A stretch of DNA of 64,000 nt from Arcobacter lacus (GTDB taxonomy: Bacteria > Campylobacterota > Campylobacteria > Campylobacterales > Arcobacteraceae), in contig NZ_MUXF01000010.1 in assembly GCF_003063295.1 (NCBI RefSeq), positions 186,001 to 250,000 on the forward strand. The letters are read 5' to 3'. A program made the translations under genes and the position numbers. Shown in pieces: positions 1 through 11,267 of this stretch (position 1 is the stretch's first letter; each line of letters begins with the position of its first letter). The notes beneath the pieces are model-generated. The model saw nothing but the letters and a program-made list of their open reading frames with translations. It did not search any database and was not told the DNA's origin.

Positions 1-210
1 AATTTTAATTGGATCTTTAAATAAAACCATATCAACAGAAAGTGTTACAGCATAAGTTCCTGAATATCTTGCTGCACAAGCATATGCTACGTGATCAAGC
101 ATTTTTAGTATTTCACCACCATGTACATATTTTCCAGAGAAATTTGCTTTATCAGGTGTCATCAACATAGTCATTGTAAGAGATTTTTCTCTTTTTATAT
201 TTTTTGCCAT
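1..210 (-). CDS. Acyl-CoA thioesterase (hotdog fold), C-terminus cut by window edge
   Basis: Seventy codons are visible on the minus strand from an ATG at 210; the rest lies beyond position 1. The translation contains YVHGGEILKMLDHVAY followed by SGTYAVTLSVDMVLFKDPI. This is the layout of the YciA/Acot-type hotdog thioesterases: a glycine-bearing helix start with a catalytic Asp/His region, then the central strand. Such enzymes hydrolyse acyl-CoA to free acid and CoA in the cytoplasm. An AAGG element lies a little far upstream of the ATG. It is separated from the chemoreceptor gene by about 80 bases and shares its strand, so co-transcription is possible. The substrate cannot be inferred from this fragment. 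Confidence 0.8.
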   Translation of the reverse strand, partial: MAKNIKREKSLTMTMLMTPDKANFSGKYVHGGEILKMLDHVAYACAARYSGTYAVTLSVDMVLFKDPIKI

Positions 211-288
211 TTAATAAAAACCTTATTTATTTAATATTGATATTATAAATTAAGTATATAATAAAATATATTAAATTATAAGGGAAGC

Positions 289-2250
289 TTAAAAGCTTTC
301 CCATTCATCATTAGAAGAGTCTTTAGATTTTATAGGTGTATTTTTAGGAGTAGTTTCTTCAACTTTAATTTCTACTTTAGGAGTTATATTTTTTGTAGCT
401 TTTTTTTCTATATCTTTAGCTTTCACTTTATCTTTACCTGCAAACTCTTTTTCATCTGCATCACTTACTATTAGTTTTGATATTTCATCTGTTACTATTG
501 CAATATCATGTGTTTGGCTTGCTATCATCGCATTTTGTTGAGTTTGTCTATCTAAACTATTTACAGCATCATTTATTTGTTCTATTCCTAGTAATTGTTC
601 TTTTGAAGCATTTTGAATATCACTTATTAAATTCATTGTTTGTGAAATGTTTTGATTTAATTCTTTATAACCATTTATCATATTTGAAGCTATTGATTTA
701 CCATCATTTGCTTTATTTGTAGCATTTTCTACAAGTTCTTTTATCTCTTTTGCTGCTTCTGCACTTCTTGCTGCTAGATTTCTTACTTCTGCTGCAACAA
801 CTGCAAATCCTTTTCCTGCTTCACCTGCAGTTGCAGCTTCAACAGCAGCATTAAGTGAAAGAATATTTGTTTGAAATGCTATTTGATCAATTACACTAAT
901 TGCTTCATTGATTGCTGTTACTTGTGCATTTATTTCATCCATTGATACATTTGTCTGATTTGCTAATTTTTCACCTTGATTTGCTGATGCTGTTACACTT
1001 TTTGAAAAATCTGCCATTTTTGCAATACTTTCTGTATTGTTTCTTATATTTGAAGTTATCTCTTCAAGTGCAGCTGCTGTCTCTTCTAAAGATGCTGCTG
1101 CTTCATTTGAACTTAAGTTCAATTTATCAACATTTGCTAATAAAATGTTTGAACTTTTATCTAAAGTCAATCCATTTGTTTTATTTTCTATTAGCATTTC
1201 AGTTATTGAATCACCTAAGCTATTTACTCCACTTGCTAATTTCAATAAGTGCTCTTTTAAACCTTTTTGATCTATTTTATCTAGATAGTTATATTTAGAA
1301 TATTGTTCTAATACTTTTAATACATTTTCTATATTACTTTCTAAAATATTTGCCATATTATTTAAAACATCTTTTAGCTGGTTTAAAGTTGGATTTGAAA
1401 CTTTTGTATGTAATCTTTGATATAAGTTTCCTTGTTCAAACTCTCCTAAAACAGCTATTGTTTCATCTATTAGTTTTCTATCTTCTTCAATACCTTTTTG
1501 TGTTTTTACAATATTTTCATTTACAAGTTTTGACATTTGTCCAAATTCGTCTTTTGCACTATCATCTAGTAAATTTACGCTATTTGATTCTCTATTTAAA
1601 TATGAAAAGAAACTTAGTAAGCCTTCTTTAAAACTATTTATAGAGTTTATTACAGAATTAGAAATAATTAATGAAATTGCTATAAAAATAATTGTTGAAA
1701 ATACAACTAAGATTATTAAGTCAATATTTAAAGTCTGATATGCTTCATCTCTTAATTCTATTGCACTTTGATTTATTTCTTGAATTTTACTTTCTACATC
1801 AACTCCCACTTTAACCATTTGAGCAATGTCTTTTTTTATCTCTTCACCTTCAATAGTTATATTATTTGAAAAATCAACAATCTTATCTTGAGCAAAACTT
1901 TCAAAACCAGTTACATAATTGTCTATTAAAGAAATTATTTGATTAGCTAATTCTATATTATGAGGACTTGTAAATTCTGCTTTTGTTTCAATAACATTGT
2001 CTTTTAAATATTTTAAATTCATTAAAACATGTTGTCTATTTTCTTCATTTGAAACTCTAAGAAATTGATAAACAGATATTCTTGATTTTGCAACATATTG
2101 AATAAATCTTTCTGTTTCAATAGCAGCATGATTTCTTTGGTTTGCCAGATTATTATAATATACATAAACGAACCCTGATACTATAATGATTAAAATAAAT
2201 AGAGCAGGGAATAAAAGCAGTTTTTTCCTTGTGTTAAAACTTTGTAACAT
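289..2250 (-). CDS. Methyl-accepting chemotaxis protein
   Basis: A 653-residue transducer that would sense a signal outside the inner membrane and control CheA through CheW. It has an N-terminal membrane segment at about residues 11-31, a roughly 140-residue helical periplasmic domain, and a second membrane segment near 175-197. A long linker with HAMP-like character follows, then a signalling domain whose hairpin tip reads [19 protein letters not shown] and [18 protein letters not shown]. The periplasmic part is a plain helical bundle with no recognisable Cache or PAS signature, so the ligand is unknown. The C-terminus is a Lys/Thr-rich flexible stretch ending in EWESF, which resembles the NWETF tether bound by CheR/CheB in enterobacterial receptors. 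No che genes are adjacent. Confidence 0.93.
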   Translation of the reverse strand: MLQSFNTRKKLLLFPALFILIIIVSGFVYVYYNNLANQRNHAAIETERFIQYVAKSRISVYQFLRVSNEENRQHVLMNLKYLKDNVIETKAEFTSPHNIELANQIISLIDNYVTGFESFAQDKIVDFSNNITIEGEEIKKDIAQMVKVGVDVESKIQEINQSAIELRDEAYQTLNIDLIILVVFSTIIFIAISLIISNSVINSINSFKEGLLSFFSYLNRESNSVNLLDDSAKDEFGQMSKLVNENIVKTQKGIEEDRKLIDETIAVLGEFEQGNLYQRLHTKVSNPTLNQLKDVLNNMANILESNIENVLKVLEQYSKYNYLDKIDQKGLKEHLLKLASGVNSLGDSITEMLIENKTNGLTLDKSSNILLANVDKLNLSSNEAAASLEETAAALEEITSNIRNNTESIAKMADFSKSVTASANQGEKLANQTNVSMDEINAQVTAINEAISVIDQIAFQTNILSLNAAVEAATAGEAGKGFAVVAAEVRNLAARSAEAAKEIKELVENATNKANDGKSIASNMINGYKELNQNISQTMNLISDIQNASKEQLLGIEQINDAVNSLDRQTQQNAMIASQTHDIAIVTDEISKLIVSDADEKEFAGKDKVKAKDIEKKATKNITPKVEIKVEETTPKNTPIKSKDSSNDEWESF

Positions 2251-2344
2251 TTTATACCTTTTTATTAATAATGAACATAGGAGAACCTTGTCATAATTTT
2301 TATTTGAATAATAATTTAAAAAAGCTTTAAAAATAATTATTTTT

Positions 2345-4297
<1,953 letters not shown>

Positions 4298-4309
4298 TTA
4301 TCTTTCTAC

Positions 4310-5488
4310 TTATTTGATGATGTGCCCTACAAACTTTGACATATTGTTTAAGATTTTTCCACCTTTTCTAAATCCCAAACCACAAGCTTCATAAGCATAG
4401 AATACTCCGGCTTGATAGCAATCACCTTTTTCATCTTTTGGAAACTCTACATACTCTTGATAAATAGCTTTATGTCCTTCATAATCTCCTGAAGTTTGTG
4501 TATCAATAGAACCATCAGCATTTATGATTTTTGTATTTGCTCCTTCTCTTCCAAAAGCTCTTTTTTCTACTTGTTTTTTACCTTTTAAAGGTTCAAAAGA
4601 TGTCTCTAAAAGTAAAGGGTGATTTGGATATAAATCCCATAAAACTTTCATAAATGCTTTTGATTGGAACATAAGAGTATATGCTGGATTGAAAATAATT
4701 GCTTTTTTCTCTTTTATAATTTCTGTTAAAATTAAAGCTAATTCACTTTCTTGTATTGCAATATCTTCCCAAGGAATAAGTTTAAACCAAAATTCAAAAA
4801 GTTCATCATCTTTGAAAATACCATCATCACTAAATTGTACATTTTCAATATATTCAAAATCTGTATTAAATCCAGCTTCACTAGCAATATGTTGTAGAAG
4901 TTTTGTAGTATTTATATCTTCAATTGAGCTCGATATTGATGAAAATAAAATTTTCCAACCAAGATTTGAATAATACTCTTCAAATTTTTCAATATCGCTA
5001 TTTAGTGTAATAATTCTTTTGAAATTATCTTTTAAAGCTTCATATAAATTGTTAAATTGACTAGCTTCATCTAAGCCATTTGCTTTTAAAATTGCCCATT
5101 GAATAATTGCAGTTTCAAAAAGTGAAGTTGGTGTATCTGCGTTAAATTCTATCAATTTTATTGGATGACCATCTATTCCACCAGCTAAATCAAATCTTGA
5201 ATATAAATGCCAATGAACTTCATTTTCCCAAGACTCTTTTATAATCTCTACTAAATTAAAAGGAATATTTAATTCATGAAATAAATCATTATCGATTACA
5301 TATTGACCAGCTTCTACGAACATATCGTAAAGTTCATTTGTTGCTTCATAAAAAGCATTAGCTTCATCTTCATTTATTACGACTATTTCATCACTTATAT
5401 ATGAACTATTATCTTTATCTGTGTGCCAAATAAAGCCAATTGATTCTAAATATTCGTCTGTTAACGGTTTTAATTTTTCTAATTTCAT
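4310..5488 (-). CDS. Glutathionylspermidine synthase family protein (YgiC/YjfC-like)
   Basis: A 392-residue protein matching the ATP-grasp synthetase domain of glutathionylspermidine synthase, without the amidase domain that E. coli GspS carries. Recognisable stretches are the early WHTDKD, the core VHWHLYSRFDLAGG followed by KLIEFNADTPTSLFE, and the late LKGKKQVEKRAFGREGANT and YQEYVEFP. Enzymes of this fold ligate a peptide carboxylate to an amine with ATP. The true substrate of the short YgiC-type members is uncertain, so the name indicates family only. The Shine-Dalgarno GGAAG lies in the end of the preceding lipoprotein gene. The pairing with a lipoprotein recalls the ygiB-ygiC arrangement of E. 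coli. Confidence 0.85.
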   Translation of the reverse strand: MKLEKLKPLTDEYLESIGFIWHTDKDNSSYISDEIVVINEDEANAFYEATNELYDMFVEAGQYVIDNDLFHELNIPFNLVEIIKESWENEVHWHLYSRFDLAGGIDGHPIKLIEFNADTPTSLFETAIIQWAILKANGLDEASQFNNLYEALKDNFKRIITLNSDIEKFEEYYSNLGWKILFSSISSSIEDINTTKLLQHIASEAGFNTDFEYIENVQFSDDGIFKDDELFEFWFKLIPWEDIAIQESELALILTEIIKEKKAIIFNPAYTLMFQSKAFMKVLWDLYPNHPLLLETSFEPLKGKKQVEKRAFGREGANTKIINADGSIDTQTSGDYEGHKAIYQEYVEFPKDEKGDCYQAGVFYAYEACGLGFRKGGKILNNMSKFVGHIIK

Positions 5489-5491
5489 ATT

Positions 5492-6127
5492 TTAACTTCC
5501 AAAACTTGATGAATTTGTAGTACTAGATGATGTATTTCCACCAAAGAAACCAGTTTTTTTAGCACCTGTACTAGAATTTGTTGTAGCTGCAGGTTTATTA
5601 AACGAACTTTGAGATTTGCTATATGTTTGAGGAGATTTGTATTGTGCTGCTTTTTGATTTTGGAAATTTTGATTATTAAATAGTTTATTACCAAGCCAAG
5701 AACCAATCATTGCTCCTGCAATTGAAGATAATAAAACTCCACCAAGTCCCATTCCACCGCTTGACATTTCAGAATTTGTAAGTGGTGAAGTTCCTGCATC
5801 AATTTTTGCTTCTTCTTCTTTAACTAATTTATCTATTTCTTCTTGAGATAAAATTCTTTCATTTCCATCTGGAGTTCTTAATACAATTGTTGTTTTTGAT
5901 GCTGGAAATTCATCTGCAATTTTATATTGACCATCTGCGCTTTGTTCTACAACTACGAAAGCTCCTTGTTGTTGGCTAGCATTTGTAAATGTTGAGTTAT
6001 TTTGATTTTGTTGTTGATTATTTGATGAGTTGTCTCCACAACCAACTAAACCTACAACTAAAAGTGAACCTAAACCACCAACCATCGCATAGTCTGATAT
6101 TTTTTTAATATGATTTTTTTTCTTCAA
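5492..6127 (-). CDS. UPF0323 family lipoprotein
   Basis: A 211-residue lipoprotein of a family I know from Campylobacter, Helicobacter and relatives. The start is TTG at 6127, chosen because AAGGAA sits about seven bases upstream and no ATG fits better. The signal segment ends in a lipobox LVGC with the lipidated cysteine at residue 30. The middle contains a conserved ADEFPASKTTIVLRTPDG block and ERILSQEEIDKLV, then a glycine-rich hydrophobic patch (about residues 124-146). The C-terminal third is a low-complexity Ser/Asn/Thr tail. It lies three bases upstream of the glutathionylspermidine-synthase-like gene, so the two probably act together at the envelope. The molecular function is unknown. 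Confidence 0.85.
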   Translation of the reverse strand: MKKKNHIKKISDYAMVGGLGSLLVVGLVGCGDNSSNNQQQNQNNSTFTNASQQQGAFVVVEQSADGQYKIADEFPASKTTIVLRTPDGNERILSQEEIDKLVKEEEAKIDAGTSPLTNSEMSSGGMGLGGVLLSSIAGAMIGSWLGNKLFNNQNFQNQKAAQYKSPQTYSKSQSSFNKPAATTNSSTGAKKTGFFGGNTSSSTTNSSSFGS

Positions 6128-6260
6128 TTTTAATTCCTTATTTTAGTTTTAAAATTTATTTATATTTGAAACTCTTTTATTATATAAAATTAATAATTAA
6201 AATATATAAAACAGTGAATTAATCGAATTTTTAGTAGAATTAAATTTTTAAGGAAAAGAT

Positions 6261-7706
6261 ATGATAGATTATAAAGAAAAATTTATTTTAGATAGAGAAT
6301 TTTACCCTTCAAAAGATATAGAAATAACAGTTGAAAGTGATAGAGGTAGAGTTTTATCTTCATCTGCTTTTAGAAGACTTCAAAAAAGAACTCAAGTTTT
6401 TGCTTTAGAGTTAAATGCTTCTATTCGTTCACGACTTACACACTCTATGGAAGTTTCGCAAAATGCAAGGTTTATAGCTAGAACTATTTTAGCTGAATTA
6501 AAAAAAGAGAGTTTAGAAAAGTTTGGATTAGAAGAGTTTGAAAATGCTTTTATTTCAACTTCTGAAATGACTAGTTTACTTCACGATATAGGAAATCCAC
6601 CTTTTGGACATTTTGCAGAAGAGACTATAAATAAATGGCTAAAAATGAATGTTTTACCTATTTTAGATAAGTTTGAAGCATCTACAAATGAATTGAGAAA
6701 TTTAAAAGAACTAATTTCAAAAGATATTTGTAACTATGATGGAAATGCACAAGCAATAAGAATTATCACAAAACTTCAAAGACTAAATCTTTCATATTTT
6801 CAAATAATTTCAGTTTTAAAATATACAAGAGGAGCTTTTGAAGAAAAACCTTCAAAAGAAGAAAATCTATCATATTTGAAGAAAAAGCCAGGTTTTTATT
6901 TTAGTGAAAAAGATTTGGTTGAAAAGATACAAAAAAGTTTAAAAATAGAAGCTGGTCATAGATTTCCAATAACTTATATTATGGAAGCAGCTGATGATAT
7001 TTCTTATTTAACTGCTGATTTGGAAGATAGTGTTGAAAAAGGTATTTTATCTTTAGATGAAGTTTATAACATCATAAAAAAAGAGTGCCAAAAAGAGAAA
7101 GAAGAGTTTCTTTTAGGAATAATTGAAAAACAGTATGAAAAAGCAAAAAGTAGTGAAGAACCATATCAATTTAATATGTTTTTCACTTTTTTAAGAGTTG
7201 GTTTGGTTACAAATTTTGTAAATTATGTTTCAAAAGTTTTTGTACAAAATCATGAGGCAATTTTTGAAGGAAGTTTTAATTATGCACTTTTAGAGTTTGA
7301 TAAACAAAGCGAATATTATAAAACTTTGAAGATTTTACAAGATATTTCTACAAAATATATCTATCAAAATGCAGAAGTTCAAACTTTGGAACTTCAAGCT
7401 TATACGATAATAAACTCTTTATTTGAAATATATAAACCACTTTTAGAACTCGATGAAGTTGATTTCTCAAAACTTTTAAAAGATGAAAAAATAGATTGTT
7501 TTATCTCAAGAAGATTGATAAAAAGAATCTCAAAAAAACAAATAGTTGCTTATAAAAATGATGTTGAAAAATTAGATAAACAAAATCTACAAGAGTATAA
7601 AATCTTAGAATTTTACTTTAGAGTAAGACTAATAATAGACTATATAAGCGGTATGACAGATGATTTTGCACTTGAAGAGTATAAGGTTTTATTGGCGATG
7701 AAATAA
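6261..7706 (+). CDS. dgt: Deoxyguanosinetriphosphate triphosphohydrolase (dGTPase), HD superfamily
   Basis: A 481-residue HD-domain enzyme expected to hydrolyse dGTP to deoxyguanosine and triphosphate, which limits the dNTP pool. The metal-binding residues are visible: His61 in SRLTHSMEVSQ, the HD pair 108-109 in LLHDIGNPPFGHF, His117 just after, and a later AADDISYLTADLEDS motif that supplies the last Asp. The N-terminal SSAFRRLQKRTQVF stretch is typical of the family. The ATG at 6261 follows AAGGAAAAG. A TAGAAT-like -10 lies about 25 bases upstream. The gene is transcribed divergently from the UPF0323 operon and ends in a shared hairpin with aroE. Confidence 0.93.
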   Translation: MIDYKEKFILDREFYPSKDIEITVESDRGRVLSSSAFRRLQKRTQVFALELNASIRSRLTHSMEVSQNARFIARTILAELKKESLEKFGLEEFENAFISTSEMTSLLHDIGNPPFGHFAEETINKWLKMNVLPILDKFEASTNELRNLKELISKDICNYDGNAQAIRIITKLQRLNLSYFQIISVLKYTRGAFEEKPSKEENLSYLKKKPGFYFSEKDLVEKIQKSLKIEAGHRFPITYIMEAADDISYLTADLEDSVEKGILSLDEVYNIIKKECQKEKEEFLLGIIEKQYEKAKSSEEPYQFNMFFTFLRVGLVTNFVNYVSKVFVQNHEAIFEGSFNYALLEFDKQSEYYKTLKILQDISTKYIYQNAEVQTLELQAYTIINSLFEIYKPLLELDEVDFSKLLKDEKIDCFISRRLIKRISKKQIVAYKNDVEKLDKQNLQEYKILEFYFRVRLIIDYISGMTDDFALEEYKVLLAMK

Positions 7707-7730
7707 AAGAAGAATTTTTATTCTCCTTTT
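7705..7730. terminator. Bidirectional hairpin terminator between dgt and aroE
   Basis: The arms AAAAGAAGAAT (7705-7715) and ATTCTCCTTTT (7720-7730) pair at ten of eleven positions around a four-T loop. A-rich and T-rich flanks face both directions. Both stop codons abut or fall inside it. Confidence 0.6.
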
Positions 7731-8509
7731 AAACCTTTTCTCATAGCTTCTATTACCGTATTGTCGGATTTATGACCCGTAAATAATTCGAACGCTAAAA
7801 CACCTTGATATAAAAGCATATCTTCACCATCTTTTATTTGGCAACCATTTTGTTTTGCTAAAGCTAAAAATGGTGTGATTTTCCCATAAATACAATCAAA
7901 AGCAAAAGAAGCATTTTTTAGTATTGGTTCAAGAAGTTCTTTTGGAGCAGGAAGAAGTTCATCTTTTAGTCCTGCACTTGTAGAGTTTACTACTAAATCA
8001 TAAATTTCAGGTTCAAACTCTGCCCAAGTGTAAGCTTGTATATTATTTTCAATAAAAAATTTCAAGTTATTTTCACTTCTATTTAAAACAGTTACTTTGA
8101 TATTTTTTTCTTGTAAAGCTATTGCAATAGCTTTTGCAGTTCCTCCTGCCCCTAATAAAAGTACATTTTTTACTTCACCAAAACTTTCAATTGCTTTTAA
8201 AAAACCAGGAGCATCAGTATTATATGCTTCTATTTTTCCATCTACTAATTTATAAGTATTTACTGCTTTTATTTTTTGAGCTAAACCTTTTACTGTATCC
8301 GCATTTATAAATGCAACTTCTTTATGTGGTACAGTTATATTTGCACCACTGTAACCATTTTTTAAAAAAGTCTCTTTTATTTTACTTCCATCTTCTAAAT
8401 GATGCTTTTCATAAACTCCATTGTAGTTTATGTGATTTAATCCTGCATTTTGCATCTGAGGTGATTTTGAGTGAACTACTGGGTTTCCAAATATTACAAA
8501 TTTTTCCAT
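7718..8509 (-). CDS. aroE: Shikimate dehydrogenase (NADP+)
   Basis: A 263-residue enzyme that reduces 3-dehydroshikimate to shikimate in aromatic amino acid synthesis. The substrate site has NPVVHSKSP with the two shikimate-binding serines (residues 14 and 16) and ITVPHK with the catalytic lysine at 63. The second Asp is in NTDAPGF (about residues 97-103). The NADP-binding loop is GAGGTAKA (120-127), followed by NRS, which is typical for NADP preference. NSTSAGL and the late YQG motif complete the fold. The ATG at 8509 follows an AAAAAAGG that is part of the end of the methyltransferase gene, so translation of the two is probably coupled. Confidence 0.96.
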   Translation of the reverse strand: MEKFVIFGNPVVHSKSPQMQNAGLNHINYNGVYEKHHLEDGSKIKETFLKNGYSGANITVPHKEVAFINADTVKGLAQKIKAVNTYKLVDGKIEAYNTDAPGFLKAIESFGEVKNVLLLGAGGTAKAIAIALQEKNIKVTVLNRSENNLKFFIENNIQAYTWAEFEPEIYDLVVNSTSAGLKDELLPAPKELLEPILKNASFAFDCIYGKITPFLALAKQNGCQIKDGEDMLLYQGVLAFELFTGHKSDNTVIEAMRKGLKGE

Positions 8510-8511
8510 TT

Positions 8512-9123
8512 TTAAGCCTTTTTTGCTATGAAATTAAAGATTGGAAAATTTCCATTTTCTCTTTTATAAATATAAACTATATCAAAAGAAAAGTCACTAA
8601 AACCAATCTTTTTAGCAGTTTCCAACAATTCATCTTCACTAAATCCAAAGTGATAAACTCCTTCATTATTATGCTTTACATGAAATGAGCCATCTTCTTT
8701 ATCCAAATCATTTATACAAATATATCCGCCATTTTTTAAAGCTTCAAAGCTTTTTTTTAAAAACATATCAATATCTTCAATATGATGAAGTGACATAGAA
8801 ATCACTATCAAATCAAAACTATTTTTTGGTAAATTTTCTTCTAAAATATTGTGTTTTTTTGCTTTTATGTTTGATAAATTTTTTTCTTTTACTTTTTTAT
8901 TAAACTCCTCTATCATTCCAGTAGAGTTATCAAGTCCTAAAACTTCATTGTTTTCTTCTACTAAATTAAAAGCTATAAGTCCTGTTCCACAACCATAATC
9001 TAAAATATTTTTTATATTTGAAAAATCAATTTTTTCTTTTAAGTGATTTATACAAGCATCACTTTTATCAAGAGTTGTTTGCTTTTTATCCCAATCTTTT
9101 GCTCTTTCATCAAATCTACTCAA
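8512..9123 (-). CDS. Class I SAM-dependent methyltransferase
   Basis: A 203-residue single-domain Rossmann methyltransferase. Motif I is DYGCGTGLI (residues 42-50), the acidic residue that ends strand 2 lies in VLGLDNS, and motif IV is FDLIVISMSLHHIED. A later ICINDLDKEDGSFH fits motif VI. The N-terminal FDERAKDWDK is found in UbiE/Methyltransf_11-type proteins of this phylum. The gene lies two bases upstream of aroE on the same strand. The substrate, whether a small molecule, quinone precursor or RNA, cannot be decided from the sequence. Confidence 0.85.
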   Translation of the reverse strand: MSRFDERAKDWDKKQTTLDKSDACINHLKEKIDFSNIKNILDYGCGTGLIAFNLVEENNEVLGLDNSTGMIEEFNKKVKEKNLSNIKAKKHNILEENLPKNSFDLIVISMSLHHIEDIDMFLKKSFEALKNGGYICINDLDKEDGSFHVKHNNEGVYHFGFSEDELLETAKKIGFSDFSFDIVYIYKRENGNFPIFNFIAKKA

Positions 9124-9183
9124 AGTTAGTCCTTAAACAATTTTTGGATAAATTATAACTAAATCAAAATTAAGAGAATAAAG

Positions 9184-9855
9184 ATGGGTGTAAAATACTT
9201 TTTTAGTGATAAAACTGATGGAAATTTAGCTTATCATGTTGATGATATAAAAGAAAATGTAGATAAAAATAGGCAAAAATTAGCTTTAAAATATGATTAT
9301 AAAAATGAAGATTTATCTTATATGAATCAAATTCATAGCGCAAATGTCGTAGTTGTAGATGAAAATTCACCAAAATATATAGATAATTGTGATGCACTTA
9401 TAACAAAAACAAAAAATCTTCCTTTGATGGTTATGGTTGCTGACTGTATTCCTATTTTGATGTTTGATGAAATAAAAGGAGTAATTGCAGCTATTCATGC
9501 AGGAAGAAACTCAACTTTTTTAAAAATATCAGAAATAACTGCAAAAAAAATGATAGAAGATTTTTCTTGTAAAACAGAAAATATAAAAGTAATTATGGGA
9601 CCAAGTATCCAAAAATGTTGTTATGAAGTAAATGATGAACTCAAAAATATTGTTGAAAAATCTTTTGGAAAAGAGTTTGTTTTTGGAAATAATATTGATT
9701 TACAAGGAATAAATAAAAAACTTTTAGAAAATTTGGGAATAAAAAATATAGAAATTTCTTCTATTTGTACAAAATGTTCAAATAAACCATATTTTTCATA
9801 TAGAAAAGAGAAAAATACAGGAAGATTTGCCGGAATTATAATGCTAAGTAATTAA
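9184..9855 (+). CDS. pgeF: PgeF/YfiH family protein (multicopper-polyphenol-oxidase fold, LACC1-like)
   Basis: A 223-residue member of the DUF152/LACC1 family. Bacterial relatives have been described as a peptidoglycan editing factor and as purine nucleoside-processing enzymes. The three zinc ligands expected of the fold are visible: His51 in NQIHSAN, Cys88 in VADCIPI and His105 in AIHAGR. The typical GPSIQKCCYEV block follows at about residue 140, and a CTKC pair near the end precedes FSYRKE. The start ATG at 9184 is preceded by a purine-rich AAGAGAATAAAG. It stands divergent from the methyltransferase gene across about 60 bases. Confidence 0.88.
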   Translation: MGVKYFFSDKTDGNLAYHVDDIKENVDKNRQKLALKYDYKNEDLSYMNQIHSANVVVVDENSPKYIDNCDALITKTKNLPLMVMVADCIPILMFDEIKGVIAAIHAGRNSTFLKISEITAKKMIEDFSCKTENIKVIMGPSIQKCCYEVNDELKNIVEKSFGKEFVFGNNIDLQGINKKLLENLGIKNIEISSICTKCSNKPYFSYRKEKNTGRFAGIIMLSN

Positions 9856-9940
9856 ATTGTTATTTATTTATATAAGATATATTTATTTAAGTATCCTTTT
9901 GTTACTATTTGTCAATTTTAATAATCAATAAAGGAAAAAA

Positions 9941-11200
9941 ATGGGTGTAAAAGTTACAAAAGATGAAGCTTTGGATTATCATAAATTCCCAAATGCTGGA
10001 AAACTTGCTATTCAAGCTACTAAAAAAATGGAAACTCAAAGAGATTTATCATTGGCTTATACACCAGGTGTTGCTTATCCTTGTGAAGAGATACAAAAAA
10101 ATCCTGAATTAGCCTTTGAATATACATCAAAAAGAAATCTTGTAGCAGTTATTTCAAATGGAACAGCTGTTCTTGGACTTGGTGATATTGGTGCTCTTGC
10201 TTCAAAACCTGTTATGGAAGGAAAATCTGTATTATTTAAAAAATTTGCAGCTATTGACTCTTTTGATATTGAAGTTGATGAAAAAGATATTGATAAATTT
10301 TGTGATATTGTAAAAGCTATTAGTCCAACATTTGGTGGAATAAATCTTGAAGATATAAAAGCTCCTGAATGTTTTGAAATAGAAAAAAAATTAGTTGAAG
10401 AGTTAAATATTCCAATTATGCACGATGATCAACATGGTACAGCGATTATTACAAGTGCTGCGTTGATGAATGCAAGTGAAATGATTGGTATAAAAATTGA
10501 AGATATGAAAATAGTTGTTGTTGGAGCTGGTGCAGCAGCTATTGCTTGTTCAACTATGTATAAAGAACTTGGAGTAAAAAATTTAATTATGTGCGATTCA
10601 AAAGGTGTGATTCATAAAGGAAGAACTGATTTGAATAAATATAAAAAAGAGTTTATCACACAAACTGACATTACAACAATGGAAGAAGCATTTAAAGATG
10701 CAAATATGGTATTAGGTTTATCAAAACCAGGAACTTTTTCTCAAGAACATATAAAACTTATGAGTGAAGAACCAATAGTTTTTACTTTAGCAAATCCAAC
10801 TCCTGAACTTTTCCCTGAAGAGGTATTTGAAGTTAAACCAAAGGCTATAGTAGGAACTGGTCGTTCAGATTATTCTAATCAGGTAAATAATGTTTTAGGC
10901 TTTCCTTTTATTTTTCGAGGAGCACTTGATGTTCAAGCAAGAACAATAAATATGCAAATGAAACTTTGTGCTGCTAAAGCAATAGCAAATTTGGCAAAAG
11001 AGCCAATAACTGAACAAATAAAAGAATCTTTTGGAAATTTAACTTATGGTAAAAACTATATTATTCCTATTCCATTTGATAAAAGATTGATGGTTGAAGT
11101 TTCATCGGCTGTTGCTTTGGGTGCTGTTGAATCAGGAGTTGCTAGAGTAAAAGATTTTGATTTAGAAAAGTATAAAGAAAAACTTATTTCTATGATATAA
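9941..11200 (+). CDS. NAD(P)-dependent malic enzyme (oxaloacetate-decarboxylating)
   Basis: A 419-residue short bacterial malic enzyme that decarboxylates malate to pyruvate with reduction of NAD(P)+. The conserved [13 protein letters not shown] (near residue 40) supplies the catalytic tyrosine. [19 protein letters not shown] carries the catalytic lysine. [12 protein letters not shown] and MHDDQHGTA hold the divalent-metal ligands. The cofactor loop is [16 protein letters not shown], and [14 protein letters not shown] is the usual late motif. There is no phosphotransacetylase extension as in MaeB, so the protein is full length for the short class. AAAGGAAAAA precedes the ATG. It appears to be monocistronic, with a TATAAG-like -10 in the upstream gap. 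Confidence 0.94.
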   Translation: MGVKVTKDEALDYHKFPNAGKLAIQATKKMETQRDLSLAYTPGVAYPCEEIQKNPELAFEYTSKRNLVAVISNGTAVLGLGDIGALASKPVMEGKSVLFKKFAAIDSFDIEVDEKDIDKFCDIVKAISPTFGGINLEDIKAPECFEIEKKLVEELNIPIMHDDQHGTAIITSAALMNASEMIGIKIEDMKIVVVGAGAAAIACSTMYKELGVKNLIMCDSKGVIHKGRTDLNKYKKEFITQTDITTMEEAFKDANMVLGLSKPGTFSQEHIKLMSEEPIVFTLANPTPELFPEEVFEVKPKAIVGTGRSDYSNQVNNVLGFPFIFRGALDVQARTINMQMKLCAAKAIANLAKEPITEQIKESFGNLTYGKNYIIPIPFDKRLMVEVSSAVALGAVESGVARVKDFDLEKYKEKLISMI

Positions 11201-11267
11201 CTATTAATCTATAAAATGGTATCATTCAAGCTTTAAAAATTTAAACTTGAATAATCATAGGATAAAT

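Noticed and set aside
477-1631. Plus-strand Leu/Phe-rich frames opposite the chemoreceptor
   Set aside because: They are complements of the Lys/Asn/Glu-rich coding strand and have no start signals.
2304-2340. Hairpin after ligA as a terminator
   Set aside because: It is composed nearly only of A/T with mismatches; I could not separate it from the background of A/T-rich inverted repeats.
5485-5706. A 73-codon minus-strand frame inside the UPF0323 gene
   Set aside because: It overlaps a well-supported lipoprotein gene in another frame and reads as composition noise.
11247-11267. TTG 11247 as the purU start
   Set aside because: The reading would run through the AGGATAA ribosome site that serves ATG 11268.
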